From JAHFPN01 sp963765745 (GTDB taxonomy: Bacteria; Pseudomonadota; Alphaproteobacteria; Rhizobiales; Xanthobacteraceae): a stretch of DNA of 64,000 nucleotides. A program made the position numbers and the translations under genes. Position 1 is the stretch's first letter. Every line of letters starts with the position of its first letter. Under the pieces are notes generated by a model that was given only the letters and a program-made list of their open reading frames with translations, made no database searches and was not told the origin of the DNA. The stretch is from NCBI GenBank assembly GCA_963765745.1, contig CAVXXM010000010.1, forward strand, positions 1-64,000, read 5' to 3'. This document shows, piece by piece, positions 37,234 to 46,732 of this stretch.

Positions 37234-38500
37234 TCATCGGTTCAGCGCGCGCCAGGCGATATCGCGGCGGTAGAATCCTTCGGGCCAGTCGATGCGGCCG
37301 ATAGCCTCGTAGGCGCGCTCGCGCGCTTCGGCCACGGTCTTGCCACTGGCGGTGACGTCGAGCACGCGCCCGCCATTGGCGAGCAGCCGCGCGCCGTCGC
37401 GCTTCGTTCCGGCGTGGAAACACCTTGACGCCTTCCACTTGCGCGGCGCGATCGAGCCCCTTGATCTCGGAGCCGGTCTGATATTCGCCGGGATAGCCCT
37501 TGGTCGCCATCACGACGGTGAGCGCCGGCTCGTCGTGCCAGCGCGCGGTGACCTTGTTCAGCGTCCCGTCGACGGTAGCGAGCATGAGCGTGAGCAGATC
37601 GTCCTTCAGGCGCGGCATCAGCACTTGGCATTCGGGATCGCCGAAGCGGACGTTGTATTCGATCAGCTTCGGCCCGTCGGCGCCGATCATCAGCCCGGCA
37701 TAGAGCACGCCGCTATAGGGCGTGCCGGCGCGCGCCAGCGCGCGGGCGGTGGGCTTGACGATTTCCTCGAGCGCGCGGCGTTCGATCTCGGGGGTCAGCA
37801 CGGGAGCGGGCGAATAGGCGCCCATGCCACCGGTGTTGGGGCCCTTGTCGTCGTCAAAAGCGCGCTTGTGGTCCTGGGCGCCGGCGAGCATCAATACATT
37901 CTCACCATCGACGAGGAAGAAGAGGCTCGCTTCCTCCCCGGAGAGAAACTCTTCGAGCATGACCGGGGTTTTTGCGTTTCCGGTCATCTGAAACGCGAGA
38001 TCGATGCCTTTGATCGCCTCGGCCTCGGTCATGGCGACAACGACGCCCTTGCCGGCATGCAGGCCGTCGGCTTTCACCACGATCGGCGCGCCGTGTTTCT
38101 TTACGTAGGCCTTGGCAGACTCCGCATCGCGAAATTCCGCGAAGCCGGCGGTCGGGATCTTGTTCGCGGCGCACAGTTGCTTGGTGAAGGACTTGGAGCC
38201 TTCGAGTTGTGCCGGGACGGCCTTGGGGCCGAAGGCCTTGATGCCGGCCTTCTCTAGATCGTCCACGAGACCGGCCACGAGCGGTGCCTCGGGGCCGATC
38301 ACGACAAGATCGATCTTGTTCGTCTTGCAGAAGGCCGCGACCGCCGCGTGATCGGCGATTTTCAGGTCGACGATCTCCGCTTCCTCGGCGATGCCGGGAT
38401 TGCCCGGCGCGGCATAGAGCTTGGTCAGAAGTGGGCTCGCGGCGAGCTTCCAGGCGAGCGCATGCTCGCGTCCGCCGGAGCCGAGAAGAAGCACCTTCAT
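37234..38500 (-). CDS. purD: Phosphoribosylamine-glycine ligase, frameshifted
   Basis: An ATP-grasp enzyme of about 422 aa making glycinamide ribonucleotide in purine synthesis. MKVLLLGSGGREHALAWKLA starts the protein; the ATP-grasp loop and VRFGDPECQVLMPRL are present. The frame breaks at the AAA of 37418-37420: removing one A gives GVKVFHAGTKRDGARLLANG and the normal end DIAWRALNR. The 1267-base span is 3n+1. As purD is normally essential on minimal media, this is probably a sequence error. Confidence 0.9.
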
Positions 38501-38569
38501 GGGGAAATTCCGGAAGTACTTCGCGCGCACGCGGATGTAGCATAGAAACTGCGAGACCCGGGTCCAGCC

Positions 38570-39988
38570 ATGGCCGCATCCACAGAAGCACGCGTCAATC
38601 TGCCCGAGATCAGCGTCTCGGAGCTTTCCGCCGCGCTCAAGCGCACGGTGGAGGAGGCGTTCCCCTATGTGCGGTTGCGCGGCGAAGTTTCCGGCTACCG
38701 CGGCCCGCACAGCTCCGGCCACGTCTATTTCTCGCTGAAAGACGAGGGCGCCCGCATCGAGGCGGTGATCTGGAAGGGCGTGTTCGGACGCATCCGCTTC
38801 AAGCCCGAGGACGGGCTCGAAGTGATCGCCACCGGCAAGATCACGACTTACCCCGGCAGTTCCAAATACCAGATCGTGATCGATGGCCTCGAGCCCGCGG
38901 GCGTCGGCGCGCTGATGGCGCTGCTCGAAGAGCGGAAGAAGAAGCTTCAGGCCGAAGGTCTGTTCGACGAGGAGCGGAAGCAGCCGCTGCCGTATCTGCC
39001 GCGCGTGATCGGCGTCATCACCTCGCCGACGGGTGCGGTGATCCGAGACATTCTGCACCGGCTTTCCGACCGCTTTCCGCGCCATGTGCTGGTGTGGCCG
39101 GTGCGGGTGCAGGGCGAGGCCTGTGCGCCCGAGGTCGCGGCGGCGATCGCCGGCTTCAATGCGCTGAAGCCCGGCGGGCCGATCCCGCGGCCGGACGTGC
39201 TCATCGTCGCGCGCGGCGGCGGCTCGCTCGAGGATCTCTGGGGATTCAACGAGGAGATCGTGGCGCGCGCTGTGGCGGCGAGCAAAATCCCGCTGGTCTC
39301 GGCGGTCGGCCACGAGACCGATTTTACTTTGATCGATCTGGTCGCCGATCGGCGCGCGCCGACGCCGACGGCGGCGGCTGAGATGATCGTGCCGGTGCGG
39401 GCCGAACTGATCGCGGAGACCGAAGATTTCGGAGCGCGCTTGATAGGTTCTGCGCTGCGCTTCATCGAGCGGCTGCGCAGCGAAGTGCGCGGGCTGGCGC
39501 GCGGCATCCCGGCGCTCGATGCGTTGCTCGCAATGCCGCGGCAGCGATTGGATTCGGTCGGCGAGCGGCTGCCGAAGGCATTGCGCGCCAACGCGCACGC
39601 GCATCGTGTGCGATTCGCGCGTGCTTCGTCGCGGCACGTGCCGTTTGCTTTGCGCACAAGGGTCGAGCGCGGGCGCGAACAGACGCACGTGCTGATCGAA
39701 CGCGCGCACCGCGCGTTCCGGACCCGTTTCGATGCGCGCAAGGCGCGGCTTCGGGGTCTCACACAATTGCTCGAGGCCTTGAGCTATCACGGTGTGCTGG
39801 CGCGCGGGTTCGCACTGGTGCGCGACGCGGCCGGCGCGCCGGTGCGCTCGGTGCAGGCGGTCGCTGCCGGGGACCGGCTCGCGATCGAGTTCGCGGATGG
39901 AACCTTGCCGGTGACCGCCGAAGGCGGCAGCGCACCGAAGCGCCGCCGCGGCGGCACGGGCGGCGGACAAGGCAGTCTGTTCAGCTGA
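38570..39988 (+). CDS. xseA: Exodeoxyribonuclease VII large subunit
   Basis: A 472-aa nuclease subunit. An N-terminal OB fold (about 10-110, with EVSGYRGPHSSGHVYFSLKD) precedes the catalytic domain (GVITSPTGAVIRDILHRL; ARGGGSLEDLWGFNEE; SAVGHETDFTLID) and a long helical C-terminus. It digests single-stranded DNA to oligonucleotides with XseB. It is divergent from purD over a 69-bp gap, the usual Rhizobiales neighbourhood. Confidence 0.95.
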   Translation: MAASTEARVNLPEISVSELSAALKRTVEEAFPYVRLRGEVSGYRGPHSSGHVYFSLKDEGARIEAVIWKGVFGRIRFKPEDGLEVIATGKITTYPGSSKYQIVIDGLEPAGVGALMALLEERKKKLQAEGLFDEERKQPLPYLPRVIGVITSPTGAVIRDILHRLSDRFPRHVLVWPVRVQGEACAPEVAAAIAGFNALKPGGPIPRPDVLIVARGGGSLEDLWGFNEEIVARAVAASKIPLVSAVGHETDFTLIDLVADRRAPTPTAAAEMIVPVRAELIAETEDFGARLIGSALRFIERLRSEVRGLARGIPALDALLAMPRQRLDSVGERLPKALRANAHAHRVRFARASSRHVPFALRTRVERGREQTHVLIERAHRAFRTRFDARKARLRGLTQLLEALSYHGVLARGFALVRDAAGAPVRSVQAVAAGDRLAIEFADGTLPVTAEGGSAPKRRRGGTGGGQGSLFS

Positions 39989-40067
39989 CACAAAAGTTAA
40001 CAGCGCGGGTTGGCAGGCCGGATGCGCCGCACTATGTTGCGGCAAGCCACCCTGACCGGGACCGGCA

Positions 40068-40292
40068 ATGAACCGCTACGAACGCATACCGCTTGCGGCC
40101 GGCGAGGCCGAAATCCGCTACCTCGACGGCGATTACAGGATCGTGCGTCCGGGCAGCTACGTGCGTTGCGCGGTCACCGGCGAGCCGATTTCACTCGACG
40201 AGCTCAAGTATTGGAGCGTCGAGTTGCAGGAGGCTTACGCCAATCCGGCGGCAGTGCTCGCTCGCTTGCATCCGGATCGCCGCAAGCGCTGA
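40068..40292 (+). CDS. DUF2093 domain-containing small protein
   Basis: A 74-aa cytoplasmic protein with the complete DUF2093 pattern (AEIRYLDGDYRIVRPG; CAVTGEPISLDELKYWSVE). The family is conserved in Rhizobiales between xseA and lpxK, as here, but has no known function. Its stop abuts the end of lpxK on the other strand. Confidence 0.88.
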   Translation: MNRYERIPLAAGEAEIRYLDGDYRIVRPGSYVRCAVTGEPISLDELKYWSVELQEAYANPAAVLARLHPDRRKR

Positions 40293-41304
40293 TCAGCGCG
40301 CTTTCGCGAGCGCGTCCGCGAGGCGCTTCTCGATCGCAGCCCGGGTCGATGAATTCAAGCGTCACAGGAAGCGCGTTCGTTACGGCCACGAGCCCGGCGA
40401 GCGCCGGATTGCCGCGCATGCGCACGAGATCCTTCTCGGTTGTGATGAGCTGAAGATCTTGCGCGCGCGCATGAGACAAGAGCCCTTCCGCGTCGTCCGG
40501 TGAAAAACGGTGATGGTCGGGAAAGCCACGCCGTTCCACGATTTCCACTCCGATCGCGACCAACGTGGCAAAGAATTTCTCCGGCCGGCCAATCCCGGCG
40601 AATGCCAGAACGCGTTTCCTGGCGAGAGCGTTCGCGGCAGCGGTATCCGGCATCAGGCGTGCCCTGAATACCGGGATCGCCCTTGAGGTCGCGATTTCGG
40701 CGACTTCGCGGGCGGCACCGCCCAGACCGATCAGGATGAGCCCGTGGGCGCGGGCGACTTGAGTTTGGAGCGGTGCACGCAAGGGGCCGGCGGGAAACAC
40801 GCGGCCGTTTCCGACGCCGGTTTCCGCGTCGACCACCAGGAGAGAGAAATCCTTCTTGAGCGAGGGATTTTGAAAGCCGTCGTCGAGCACGATTATGCTG
40901 GCACCTGACTCGGCCGCGAGCTTCGCGCCGGCGACGCGGTCGGCGGCGACAATGGTCGGAGCATGAGCGGCCAGCAGCAGCGGTTCGTCGCCGATCTCCA
41001 AGGCGCTCATCTTCAGATCGACGAGAACCGGTCCGAGCAAACGCCCGCCATAGCCGCGGCTCAAGACAAAGGGTTTTTCGCCCGCGGCGCTCAACATCTT
41101 CGCCAGCGCGATCACGGCCGGAGTCTTGCCGCCGCCGCCGACGGTAGGATCGCCGACGCAGATGACGGGAACTTTCGCGCGTGTGCCACGGCGTGCGAGC
41201 CGCATCGCCGCGACCGCGCCATAGAGCGCGCCCGCCGGTGCGAGCAGGAAAGATGCCAGTCCCGGCTTTCTCCACCAGAAGGCAGGCGCGTGCAGCATCG
41301 TCAC
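40293..41304 (-). CDS. lpxK: Tetraacyldisaccharide 4'-kinase, frameshifted near the end
   Basis: An inner-membrane lipid A kinase of about 337 aa. An N-terminal helix, VICVGDPTVGGGGKTP (P-loop) and ILDDGFQNPSL (here IVLDDGFQNPSLKKD) identify it. Near 40343 the GGG run has probably one base too many: removing it changes the tail to EFIDRAAIEKRLADALAKAR and gives a normal stop. The span is 3n+1. It is encoded with waaA and an acyltransferase as a lipid A/Kdo operon. Confidence 0.9.
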
Positions 41305-41312
41305 CGAACCCT

Positions 41313-42608
41313 TCAGTTCTGCAGCTTGAGCCCGATCAGATAGGGCTCGATCGAAGCATAGGTGCGCTCCAGTGCGCCGCCCAGCTGCTCGACGGTCGCG
41401 CGCGCCGTGACCGCCATCTTGCGCGCGAGCGCGCGGTCGTCGAGCAGGAGCGAGATGCTGCGCGCGAGCGAGTCGGTGTCGCGCACCAGCGCGGCTCCGC
41501 GCGCGCGGCTCAGCTGATCGTAGATCTCTGCGAAATTCGCGACATGCGGCCCATAGAGGATGGCGCTATCGAGCTTGGCGGGCTCGATCGGGTTCTGGCC
41601 GCCGTGTGGCACCAGCGAGCCGCCCATGAATACGATCGGCGCGAGGCGGTAGAAAATTCCGAGTTCGCCGATGGTGTCGGCCACATAGATGTCGCTGCCG
41701 CGATCGGGCAGGTGACCGCGCGAGCGCATGACCGGGTTCAAGCCCGCGGCTTGCGCGAGGTCGGCGATCTCCGGCCCGCGCTCCGGATGGCGAGGCGCGA
41801 TGATGGTGAGCAAGCCCGGCACCCTGCGCTTGATCTGCTGATGCGCCGTCAGTACGGCCTTTTCCTCGCCGGCATGGGTGCTGGCGGCGAGCAGGACCAC
41901 GCGCTCGCCGATCGCGCGCATCAGCGCGGAAAGCGCCGTCGCATCGGCCGGCGGCGGCGGCACGTCGAACTTGAGGTTGCCGGTAATGTTCACGCGCGGC
42001 GCGCCGAGCTCGGTAAGGCGCCGCGCATCCTCGGCGCCCTGCGCCAGGCACAGGTCGATGCGCGACAGCAGGGCCCTAACGGCACCACGGGCGAGCCGCC
42101 AGCGATCGAACGAGCGCTGCGAAAGGCGCGCATTGACCAGCACCAGCGGCGTGCCGCGCCGGGTCGTCTCGATCACGAGATTGGGCCACAGCTCCGATTC
42201 GGCGAGCAACGCCAGGCTAGGGCGCCAGTGGTCGAGGAATCGGCCGATGAAGGCCGGCACGTCGAGTGGAACGAACTGGTGCAAGGTGCCGTTCGCCGGT
42301 CGCCTACCTACGAGTTGCGCGGCGGTTACCGTGCCTGAGGTCAGAAGCATCGGGAAGCCGAGCGGCCGAATTCGTTCGACGAGCGGCAGTAGCGAAAGCA
42401 CTTCACCTACGCTGGCGCCATGGGCCCAGATCAGCGGACCGGCGGGGCGTTCGAGCGTCGCGATGCCGCGCCGCTCGGAAATCCGCTCGGGGTCTTCTTT
42501 TCCGCGCCGCAGCCGCGTCGCCAAGAGCGCGCTCGCGAAAGGCGCGGCGAGCCGCGTCGCGCGCTGATAGACGTGGAGCGAGAACGGCAGCCGATCCCTA
42601 GGCGCCAT
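41313..42608 (-). CDS. waaA: 3-deoxy-D-manno-octulosonic acid transferase
   Basis: A 431-aa glycosyltransferase that adds Kdo to lipid IVA on the cytoplasmic face of the inner membrane. The N-terminal part has the family pattern IWAHGASVGEVLSLLPLVER with the catalytic Glu, and a C-terminal GT-B nucleotide-sugar domain contains VFMGGSLVPHGGQNPIEPA. The start overlaps the end of the upstream acyltransferase by 11 bp, and lpxK follows after 8 bp. Confidence 0.95.
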   Translation of the reverse strand: MAPRDRLPFSLHVYQRATRLAAPFASALLATRLRRGKEDPERISERRGIATLERPAGPLIWAHGASVGEVLSLLPLVERIRPLGFPMLLTSGTVTAAQLVGRRPANGTLHQFVPLDVPAFIGRFLDHWRPSLALLAESELWPNLVIETTRRGTPLVLVNARLSQRSFDRWRLARGAVRALLSRIDLCLAQGAEDARRLTELGAPRVNITGNLKFDVPPPPADATALSALMRAIGERVVLLAASTHAGEEKAVLTAHQQIKRRVPGLLTIIAPRHPERGPEIADLAQAAGLNPVMRSRGHLPDRGSDIYVADTIGELGIFYRLAPIVFMGGSLVPHGGQNPIEPAKLDSAILYGPHVANFAEIYDQLSRARGAALVRDTDSLARSISLLLDDRALARKMAVTARATVEQLGGALERTYASIEPYLIGLKLQN

Positions 42609-43320
42609 CGTTGGTCTCCTGCGGCCGGTGTCCGGCGAGTGCCTCGGCTTTCGTGGAAATCTCGTTCAGCCGCTCCTGCAAGACCGTGCGGGCGGATTCG
42701 CACGCGGCGTCGCTTGCGTCGCGCGCCACACGCACCGGCTCGCTGAAAACGACGGCGATCCGCCCGAACGGCAGATAAATGCTGGCTCTATCCCAGCTCT
42801 TGGTCGCGAGGCGCCGACTCGCGGAAATCGCGAGCGGGTAGATCGGCCGGCCGGAATGGCGCGCGATCGCAATGATGCCGTCGCCGGCAATGCGCGCGAC
42901 CTTCGGCACGTCGGCGGTGACGCCGAGAATATAGCCCTGCTCCAGTGCTTCGAGCATCTTGAAGGTCGCGCCGACCGCACCCTTGCGGTGGAAGTCGCCG
43001 CCGTGATCGCCGGACCCGCGGATGGCGCCGGCACCGAGCGCTTCGACAGCGATCGCGTTCATCTCGGCGTCTCCGTGGCGCGACAGCAGGGCCTTGGCGC
43101 GCCAGTGCTTGGGGATCAGGAACGAGGTGAGGAAGTGCTGTCCGTGCCAGAAGGTGAAGATCGCGGGAACATCGGGCTCCAAGATCTCGTAGATGTTCCC
43201 GGGGACGATGATCACCCGGTTGGTCGCCCAGATCAATTTCAGATAGTTCGCGAGCAGGTTGCCGGCCAAACGCCGGAAGGCGGACGACTTGCGGAACTTG
43301 CGCCAGATACGCACGGACAC
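42598..43320 (-). CDS. Lysophospholipid acyltransferase family protein (DUF374)
   Basis: About 240 aa of the DUF374 lysophospholipid-acyltransferase-like family found beside waaA in Rhizobiales. IFTFWHGQHF carries a conserved His, and HGDAEMNAIAVEALG, IRGSGDHGG and GVTADVPKVARIAGDGII correspond to family blocks. It probably acylates a lipid A or phospholipid precursor. The start is uncertain: no ATG fits, and a GTG at 43320 (11 bp after the DUF4170 stop) was chosen over another at 43314. Confidence 0.85.
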   Translation of the reverse strand: MSVRIWRKFRKSSAFRRLAGNLLANYLKLIWATNRVIIVPGNIYEILEPDVPAIFTFWHGQHFLTSFLIPKHWRAKALLSRHGDAEMNAIAVEALGAGAIRGSGDHGGDFHRKGAVGATFKMLEALEQGYILGVTADVPKVARIAGDGIIAIARHSGRPIYPLAISASRRLATKSWDRASIYLPFGRIAVVFSEPVRVARDASDAACESARTVLQERLNEISTKAEALAGHRPQETNDGA

Positions 43321-43330
43321 GATGCCGAAC

Positions 43331-43603
43331 TCAGAGCTGCCGACTGCGGGTGTCGGTATCGGGATCCAGGAGCCGGTGCAGGTGTACGATGAAGTATCGC
43401 ACCATCGCATTGTCCACGGTTTGCTGGGCCTTGGCTTTCCAGGCGGCATAGGCCGAGGCGTAGTTCGGATAGACGCCCACGATATCGAGCTTGTCGAGGT
43501 CGCGGAACTCAAGATCGTCGAACGAGCGCAGCTCGCCGCCGAATACGAGATGCAAGAGCTGCTTTGCCGCGGGTTTCCCCGCCTTGTCGGCCGGTCTACT
43601 CAC
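43331..43603 (-). CDS. DUF4170 domain-containing small protein
   Basis: A 90-aa protein with the DUF4170 pattern (LHLVFGGELRSFDDLEFRD; VGVYPNYASAYAAWKAKAQ; RYFIVHLHRLLDP). The function is unknown, but its place between cysQ and the DUF374 acyltransferase is conserved in Rhizobiales. The start overlaps the end of the upstream phosphatase gene. Confidence 0.88.
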   Translation of the reverse strand: MSRPADKAGKPAAKQLLHLVFGGELRSFDDLEFRDLDKLDIVGVYPNYASAYAAWKAKAQQTVDNAMVRYFIVHLHRLLDPDTDTRSRQL

Positions 43604-44471
43604 GGGGCGAAACTCCCTTGACAGGCTCGTGCGCGTATCCTCGCACTTTGTCCGGCTTGTTCAAAGACTCTGTGAGCGCGCGGAGCAATGCCGGATGCAA
43701 CGTGCGTCCGGCGGCGGCGAGTGCGCCATGCAACGCATCAGGCCGGTTATATTGCGGAACGCTGCCGTCGAATTCGGTGAGCAGGCCGCCCGACTCCCGC
43801 AGCATGAGATCGGCCGCCGCGATATCCCAATCATGCGCGTGGGCAGCGGCAAGCGCGGCATCCGCCTCGCCGGTTGCGACCCGTACGAGCCGGAGCGCCA
43901 GGGAGTGGATGCGCGGTAGTTTCTCTACCTTGTTCTGGCGCGCAAGCCGGTCGACGATCGAGCGCGATCCGGCGATGCGGGCAGCATCGAGCGAGGCTTT
44001 CGTCTGTGCGGCTATGGGTGCGCCGTTCCGCGTGGCGCCACCACCGGCGGTGGCCAGGAACAATTCCTCGGTTACCGGCGCGAAGATCGCAGCGGCGATC
44101 GGATGGCCGCGTTCGACCAGGGCGGCCACGATCGTCCAATCGGGCAACCCGGCGATGAAGGAACGAGTGCCGTCGATCGGATCTACGACCCAGAGCCGTG
44201 GCCGTTCGCGCCGGTCGGACGTGTCGGCGGTCTCCTCGGAGAGCCAGCCGGCTTCCGGAGCGAGCGGGCGCAGGCGCTCGGCGAGTCGCGCATCGACCGC
44301 GAGGTCGGCCTCACTTACGGGCGAGTCGTTCTCTTTCGTCCAGGTACGAACCCCGTCACGGAACATCTTCAATGCGAGCTGGCCAGACTCGGTGACCGCG
44401 TCGGCGAGGCCGCGCATGAGCTCTGCCGGCACGGGCGCAGCCGCCGGCAATACTTCGTTCACGCTTCGCAT
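43596..44471 (-). CDS. cysQ: 3'(2'),5'-bisphosphate nucleotidase / inositol monophosphatase family protein
   Basis: A 291-aa lithium-sensitive-type phosphatase. The metal site DPIDGTRSFI and the C-terminal HDWDIAAADLMLRESGG motif are complete. CysQ removes the 3' phosphate of PAP/PAPS; members of the same fold act on inositol phosphates, so the substrate is probable, not certain. The start ATG at 44471 was chosen; a longer form from 44516 is possible. Confidence 0.87.
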   Translation of the reverse strand: MRSVNEVLPAAAPVPAELMRGLADAVTESGQLALKMFRDGVRTWTKENDSPVSEADLAVDARLAERLRPLAPEAGWLSEETADTSDRRERPRLWVVDPIDGTRSFIAGLPDWTIVAALVERGHPIAAAIFAPVTEELFLATAGGGATRNGAPIAAQTKASLDAARIAGSRSIVDRLARQNKVEKLPRIHSLALRLVRVATGEADAALAAAHAHDWDIAAADLMLRESGGLLTEFDGSVPQYNRPDALHGALAAAGRTLHPALLRALTESLNKPDKVRGYAHEPVKGVSPRE

Positions 44472-44681
44472 GACGCAGGCTCTAGGCTTTCGTTTGCGGG
44501 GCTGCAAGCGCGCCATGGCAAGAATTCGGCAAGCATGAGTGGAGAACAGCGGCGAAAAAGCGCGCGACTACAGACGATTAACCAGCTCCCTTAAGTCGAT
44601 CCTCGTGAGCGTCATGGCAAGGACGTGCTCCAAGACCGGGCGCTTAAGTCCGGCGGGGAGTGCGAATTGAGGCGTCAAACA

Positions 44682-45242
44682 ATGACGGGCGGCATCACGC
44701 CCGCCGGGTCGAGTCGCGTCATGCGGCTCGACCCGCTTCTCCTTCCGGTGCGCGTCGCCGCGGTTGACCCGACGGCGGACGGCAACACTCGCATTGCCGA
44801 GATCGATCGCGAGCGCGTGCTGGTGCTGCGCAGCGTGCGCGGCATGCGGATGCGGCTCAATCTACCGGTTGCGCATTTTCTCGGCGTTTCCGTGCGCGCT
44901 TTTCCGGGCAATGCCGCGGCCGGGGGTCGCATGGCATTGGTGCTCGAACATCGCGACGCTGCGCTGAGCGTACCGCTTCAATACGCAGCGGAGACGGAAA
45001 ATCTCGACGCCGATTGGCGGCTGTGGGCGCAGACGCTCGGCCGGCCGCTCTTGACCGGCGCGCCGCAAGCAATTTCGGCGATACCCGTACCGCTCGCCAT
45101 TGGCAGCAGCGCACCGCGCCGGCGCCGGCGCACGGCGCTGAAGAGGCGCCGCCCGACGATCCATCTGCGCCGCATGTGGGGCCGGGTGCGGATCGCTCAC
45201 GCCGTGCACAGGGACGAGCGTGAGATCATCGCGCCTGAATAA
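44682..45242 (+). CDS. DUF6101 family protein
   Basis: A 186-aa protein with an internal PilZ-like beta-rich look and an Arg-rich C-terminus (PRRRRRTALKRRRP). It matches the DUF6101 proteins that lie next to ubiA in Rhizobiales; no function is known. The ATG at 44682 fits the family N-terminus (TGGITPAGSSRVMRLDPLLL); an upstream frame extension to 44625 is possible. Its end overlaps the ubiA end by 17 bp, tail to tail. Confidence 0.8.
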   Translation: MTGGITPAGSSRVMRLDPLLLPVRVAAVDPTADGNTRIAEIDRERVLVLRSVRGMRMRLNLPVAHFLGVSVRAFPGNAAAGGRMALVLEHRDAALSVPLQYAAETENLDADWRLWAQTLGRPLLTGAPQAISAIPVPLAIGSSAPRRRRRTALKRRRPTIHLRRMWGRVRIAHAVHRDEREIIAPE

Positions 45243-46170
45243 GCGCGGCGTCGAGCACGAGCCCGGCGAAAAGAATCAGCCCGGCATCGCGGTTCGAGCG
45301 AAAAAGCTTCAAGCACAGTTCCGGGTCGTCGATATCGAGCCGTCGCACCTGCCACGCAAGATGGGCGGCGAAGGCCAAGAGCCCGAGCGCGAAGATCCAG
45401 TGTGCCCCGGCGAGCATGCCGGCAATTCCGATAAGCACCACGGCTCCTGTGAAGAATATAAAAAGCGCCGGCTTCGTTCTCGCGCCGAACAGCCGCGCGG
45501 TGGAGCGCACGCCGATGACGGCGTCGTCGTCGCGGTCCTGGTGGGCATAGATCGTGTCGTAGCCGATCACCCACAGAATCGCCCCGGCATAGAGCACAAG
45601 CGCTGGCGGATCGAGCCGCGCGAAAACGGCGGCCCAGCCCATCAGCGCGCCCCAGGAAAAGGCCAGCCCCAGCACCGACTGGGGCCAATTGGTGACGCGC
45701 TTGGCGAGCGGATAGATCGCCACGATGGCGAGCGAGGCGATGCCGGTCGCGATCGTGAAGCGGTTCATCTGCAGAAGCACCGCGAGGCCGATCAGCGAAA
45801 GTAGCGCGAGAAACGCGAAGGCGGCGCGGACCGACACTTGTCCTGAAGGGATCGGGCGCGAGCGCGTGCGATCGACCCTGGCGTCGAGGTCGCGATCGAG
45901 AATGTCGTTCCAAGTGCAGCCGGCGCCGCGCATGGCAATGGCGCCTATCGCAAAAAAAACAAGCAAACGAAGATCGGGTACGCGGTCGCCGTTCGCGATC
46001 GCCGCGAGCGCCGTCGACCACCAGCAGGGCAAGAGCAGGAGCCAGGCGCCGATCGGCCGGTCGGCGCGCGCGAGACGCAGGTAGGGGCGCGTCCAAGATG
46101 GCGCGATGCGGTCGACCCAATTGCCGGTCGAGTCGGCGACCGGAGCCACCGGCCGGCCGGTGGGACTCAT
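45226..46170 (-). CDS. ubiA: 4-hydroxybenzoate octaprenyltransferase
   Basis: A 314-aa intramembrane prenyltransferase of ubiquinone synthesis with about eight helices. The two Asp-rich motifs are NDILDRDLD (first) and YDTIYAHQDRDDD (second), binding Mg-prenyl diphosphate. It attaches the isoprenoid chain to 4-hydroxybenzoate in the inner membrane. The ATG overlaps the stop of the small exported protein upstream. Confidence 0.95.
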   Translation of the reverse strand: MSPTGRPVAPVADSTGNWVDRIAPSWTRPYLRLARADRPIGAWLLLLPCWWSTALAAIANGDRVPDLRLLVFFAIGAIAMRGAGCTWNDILDRDLDARVDRTRSRPIPSGQVSVRAAFAFLALLSLIGLAVLLQMNRFTIATGIASLAIVAIYPLAKRVTNWPQSVLGLAFSWGALMGWAAVFARLDPPALVLYAGAILWVIGYDTIYAHQDRDDDAVIGVRSTARLFGARTKPALFIFFTGAVVLIGIAGMLAGAHWIFALGLLAFAAHLAWQVRRLDIDDPELCLKLFRSNRDAGLILFAGLVLDAALIQAR

Positions 46171-46646
46171 CGCTGTAGGGCGTTGCCGGTGAGCGTGTCG
46201 AACACGCCGGTGCCGCCCGTGGGCGGCGGGGGAGCGGCGCCTGGGATATTTGTGAGCACGCCGGAAAGCCCGGCGCTCGGCGGGGCCGCCGCCGCCGGGT
46301 TGGCGGCGGCCTGGCAAACCTGCGTGCGCACCTGCAATGTCTTGGCGTGGTTGGCCTTGGATCCCTTGATGGCTTCCGGCGGCACTTGGCACCAGGCCTG
46401 ATTCTTCTCCAGGAACTGCACCATCTTGGCTTCGGCGTCGGCATAAGCCCGAAACAGCGGACAGAGTTCCTGCGGCGGTGCCTTGCGCTTTGCGGCGGCC
46501 TGGATCGCCTTGCCTCTGGTTTCGGCGGCGCCGCGCGCCGCGGCGAAGTCCTCCGCGCAATTGACCTGCGGCGCCTGCGCACCCGCGCGAACCGCCGCTG
46601 CGAGGACCAAGGCAAGTACGACAAAGGGGAGCGCGCGAGGGAGCAT
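46167..46646 (-). CDS. Exported hypothetical protein
   Basis: A 159-aa protein with a clear signal peptide (hydrophobic LPFVVLALVLAAAVRAGAQA). The mature part has spaced cysteines (VNCAEDFAA, ELCPLFRAY, AWCQVPPE, TQVCQAAA) and a low-complexity Pro/Gly/Ala tail. The Cys spacing suggests two disulfides in the periplasm. It is not recognised as a characterised family. It overlaps ubiA by 4 bp and is divergent from rsmE. Confidence 0.8.
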   Translation of the reverse strand: MLPRALPFVVLALVLAAAVRAGAQAPQVNCAEDFAAARGAAETRGKAIQAAAKRKAPPQELCPLFRAYADAEAKMVQFLEKNQAWCQVPPEAIKGSKANHAKTLQVRTQVCQAAANPAAAAPPSAGLSGVLTNIPGAAPPPPTGGTGVFDTLTGNALQR

Positions 46647-46732
46647 GTCCGCTACAATACCGAATTCGGGAGCCAGCATGAAAGCCCGAACGATGCGGCA
46701 AGATCAGGGCGCCGCCGGCATAGGTTAGGTCC

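Noticed and set aside
37145..40045. A 966-codon open frame on the minus strand covering purD and the complement of xseA.
   Set aside because: The part opposite xseA is Arg/Ala-rich antisense of a well supported gene. Only the PurD section has family sequence, beginning at the ATG at 38500.
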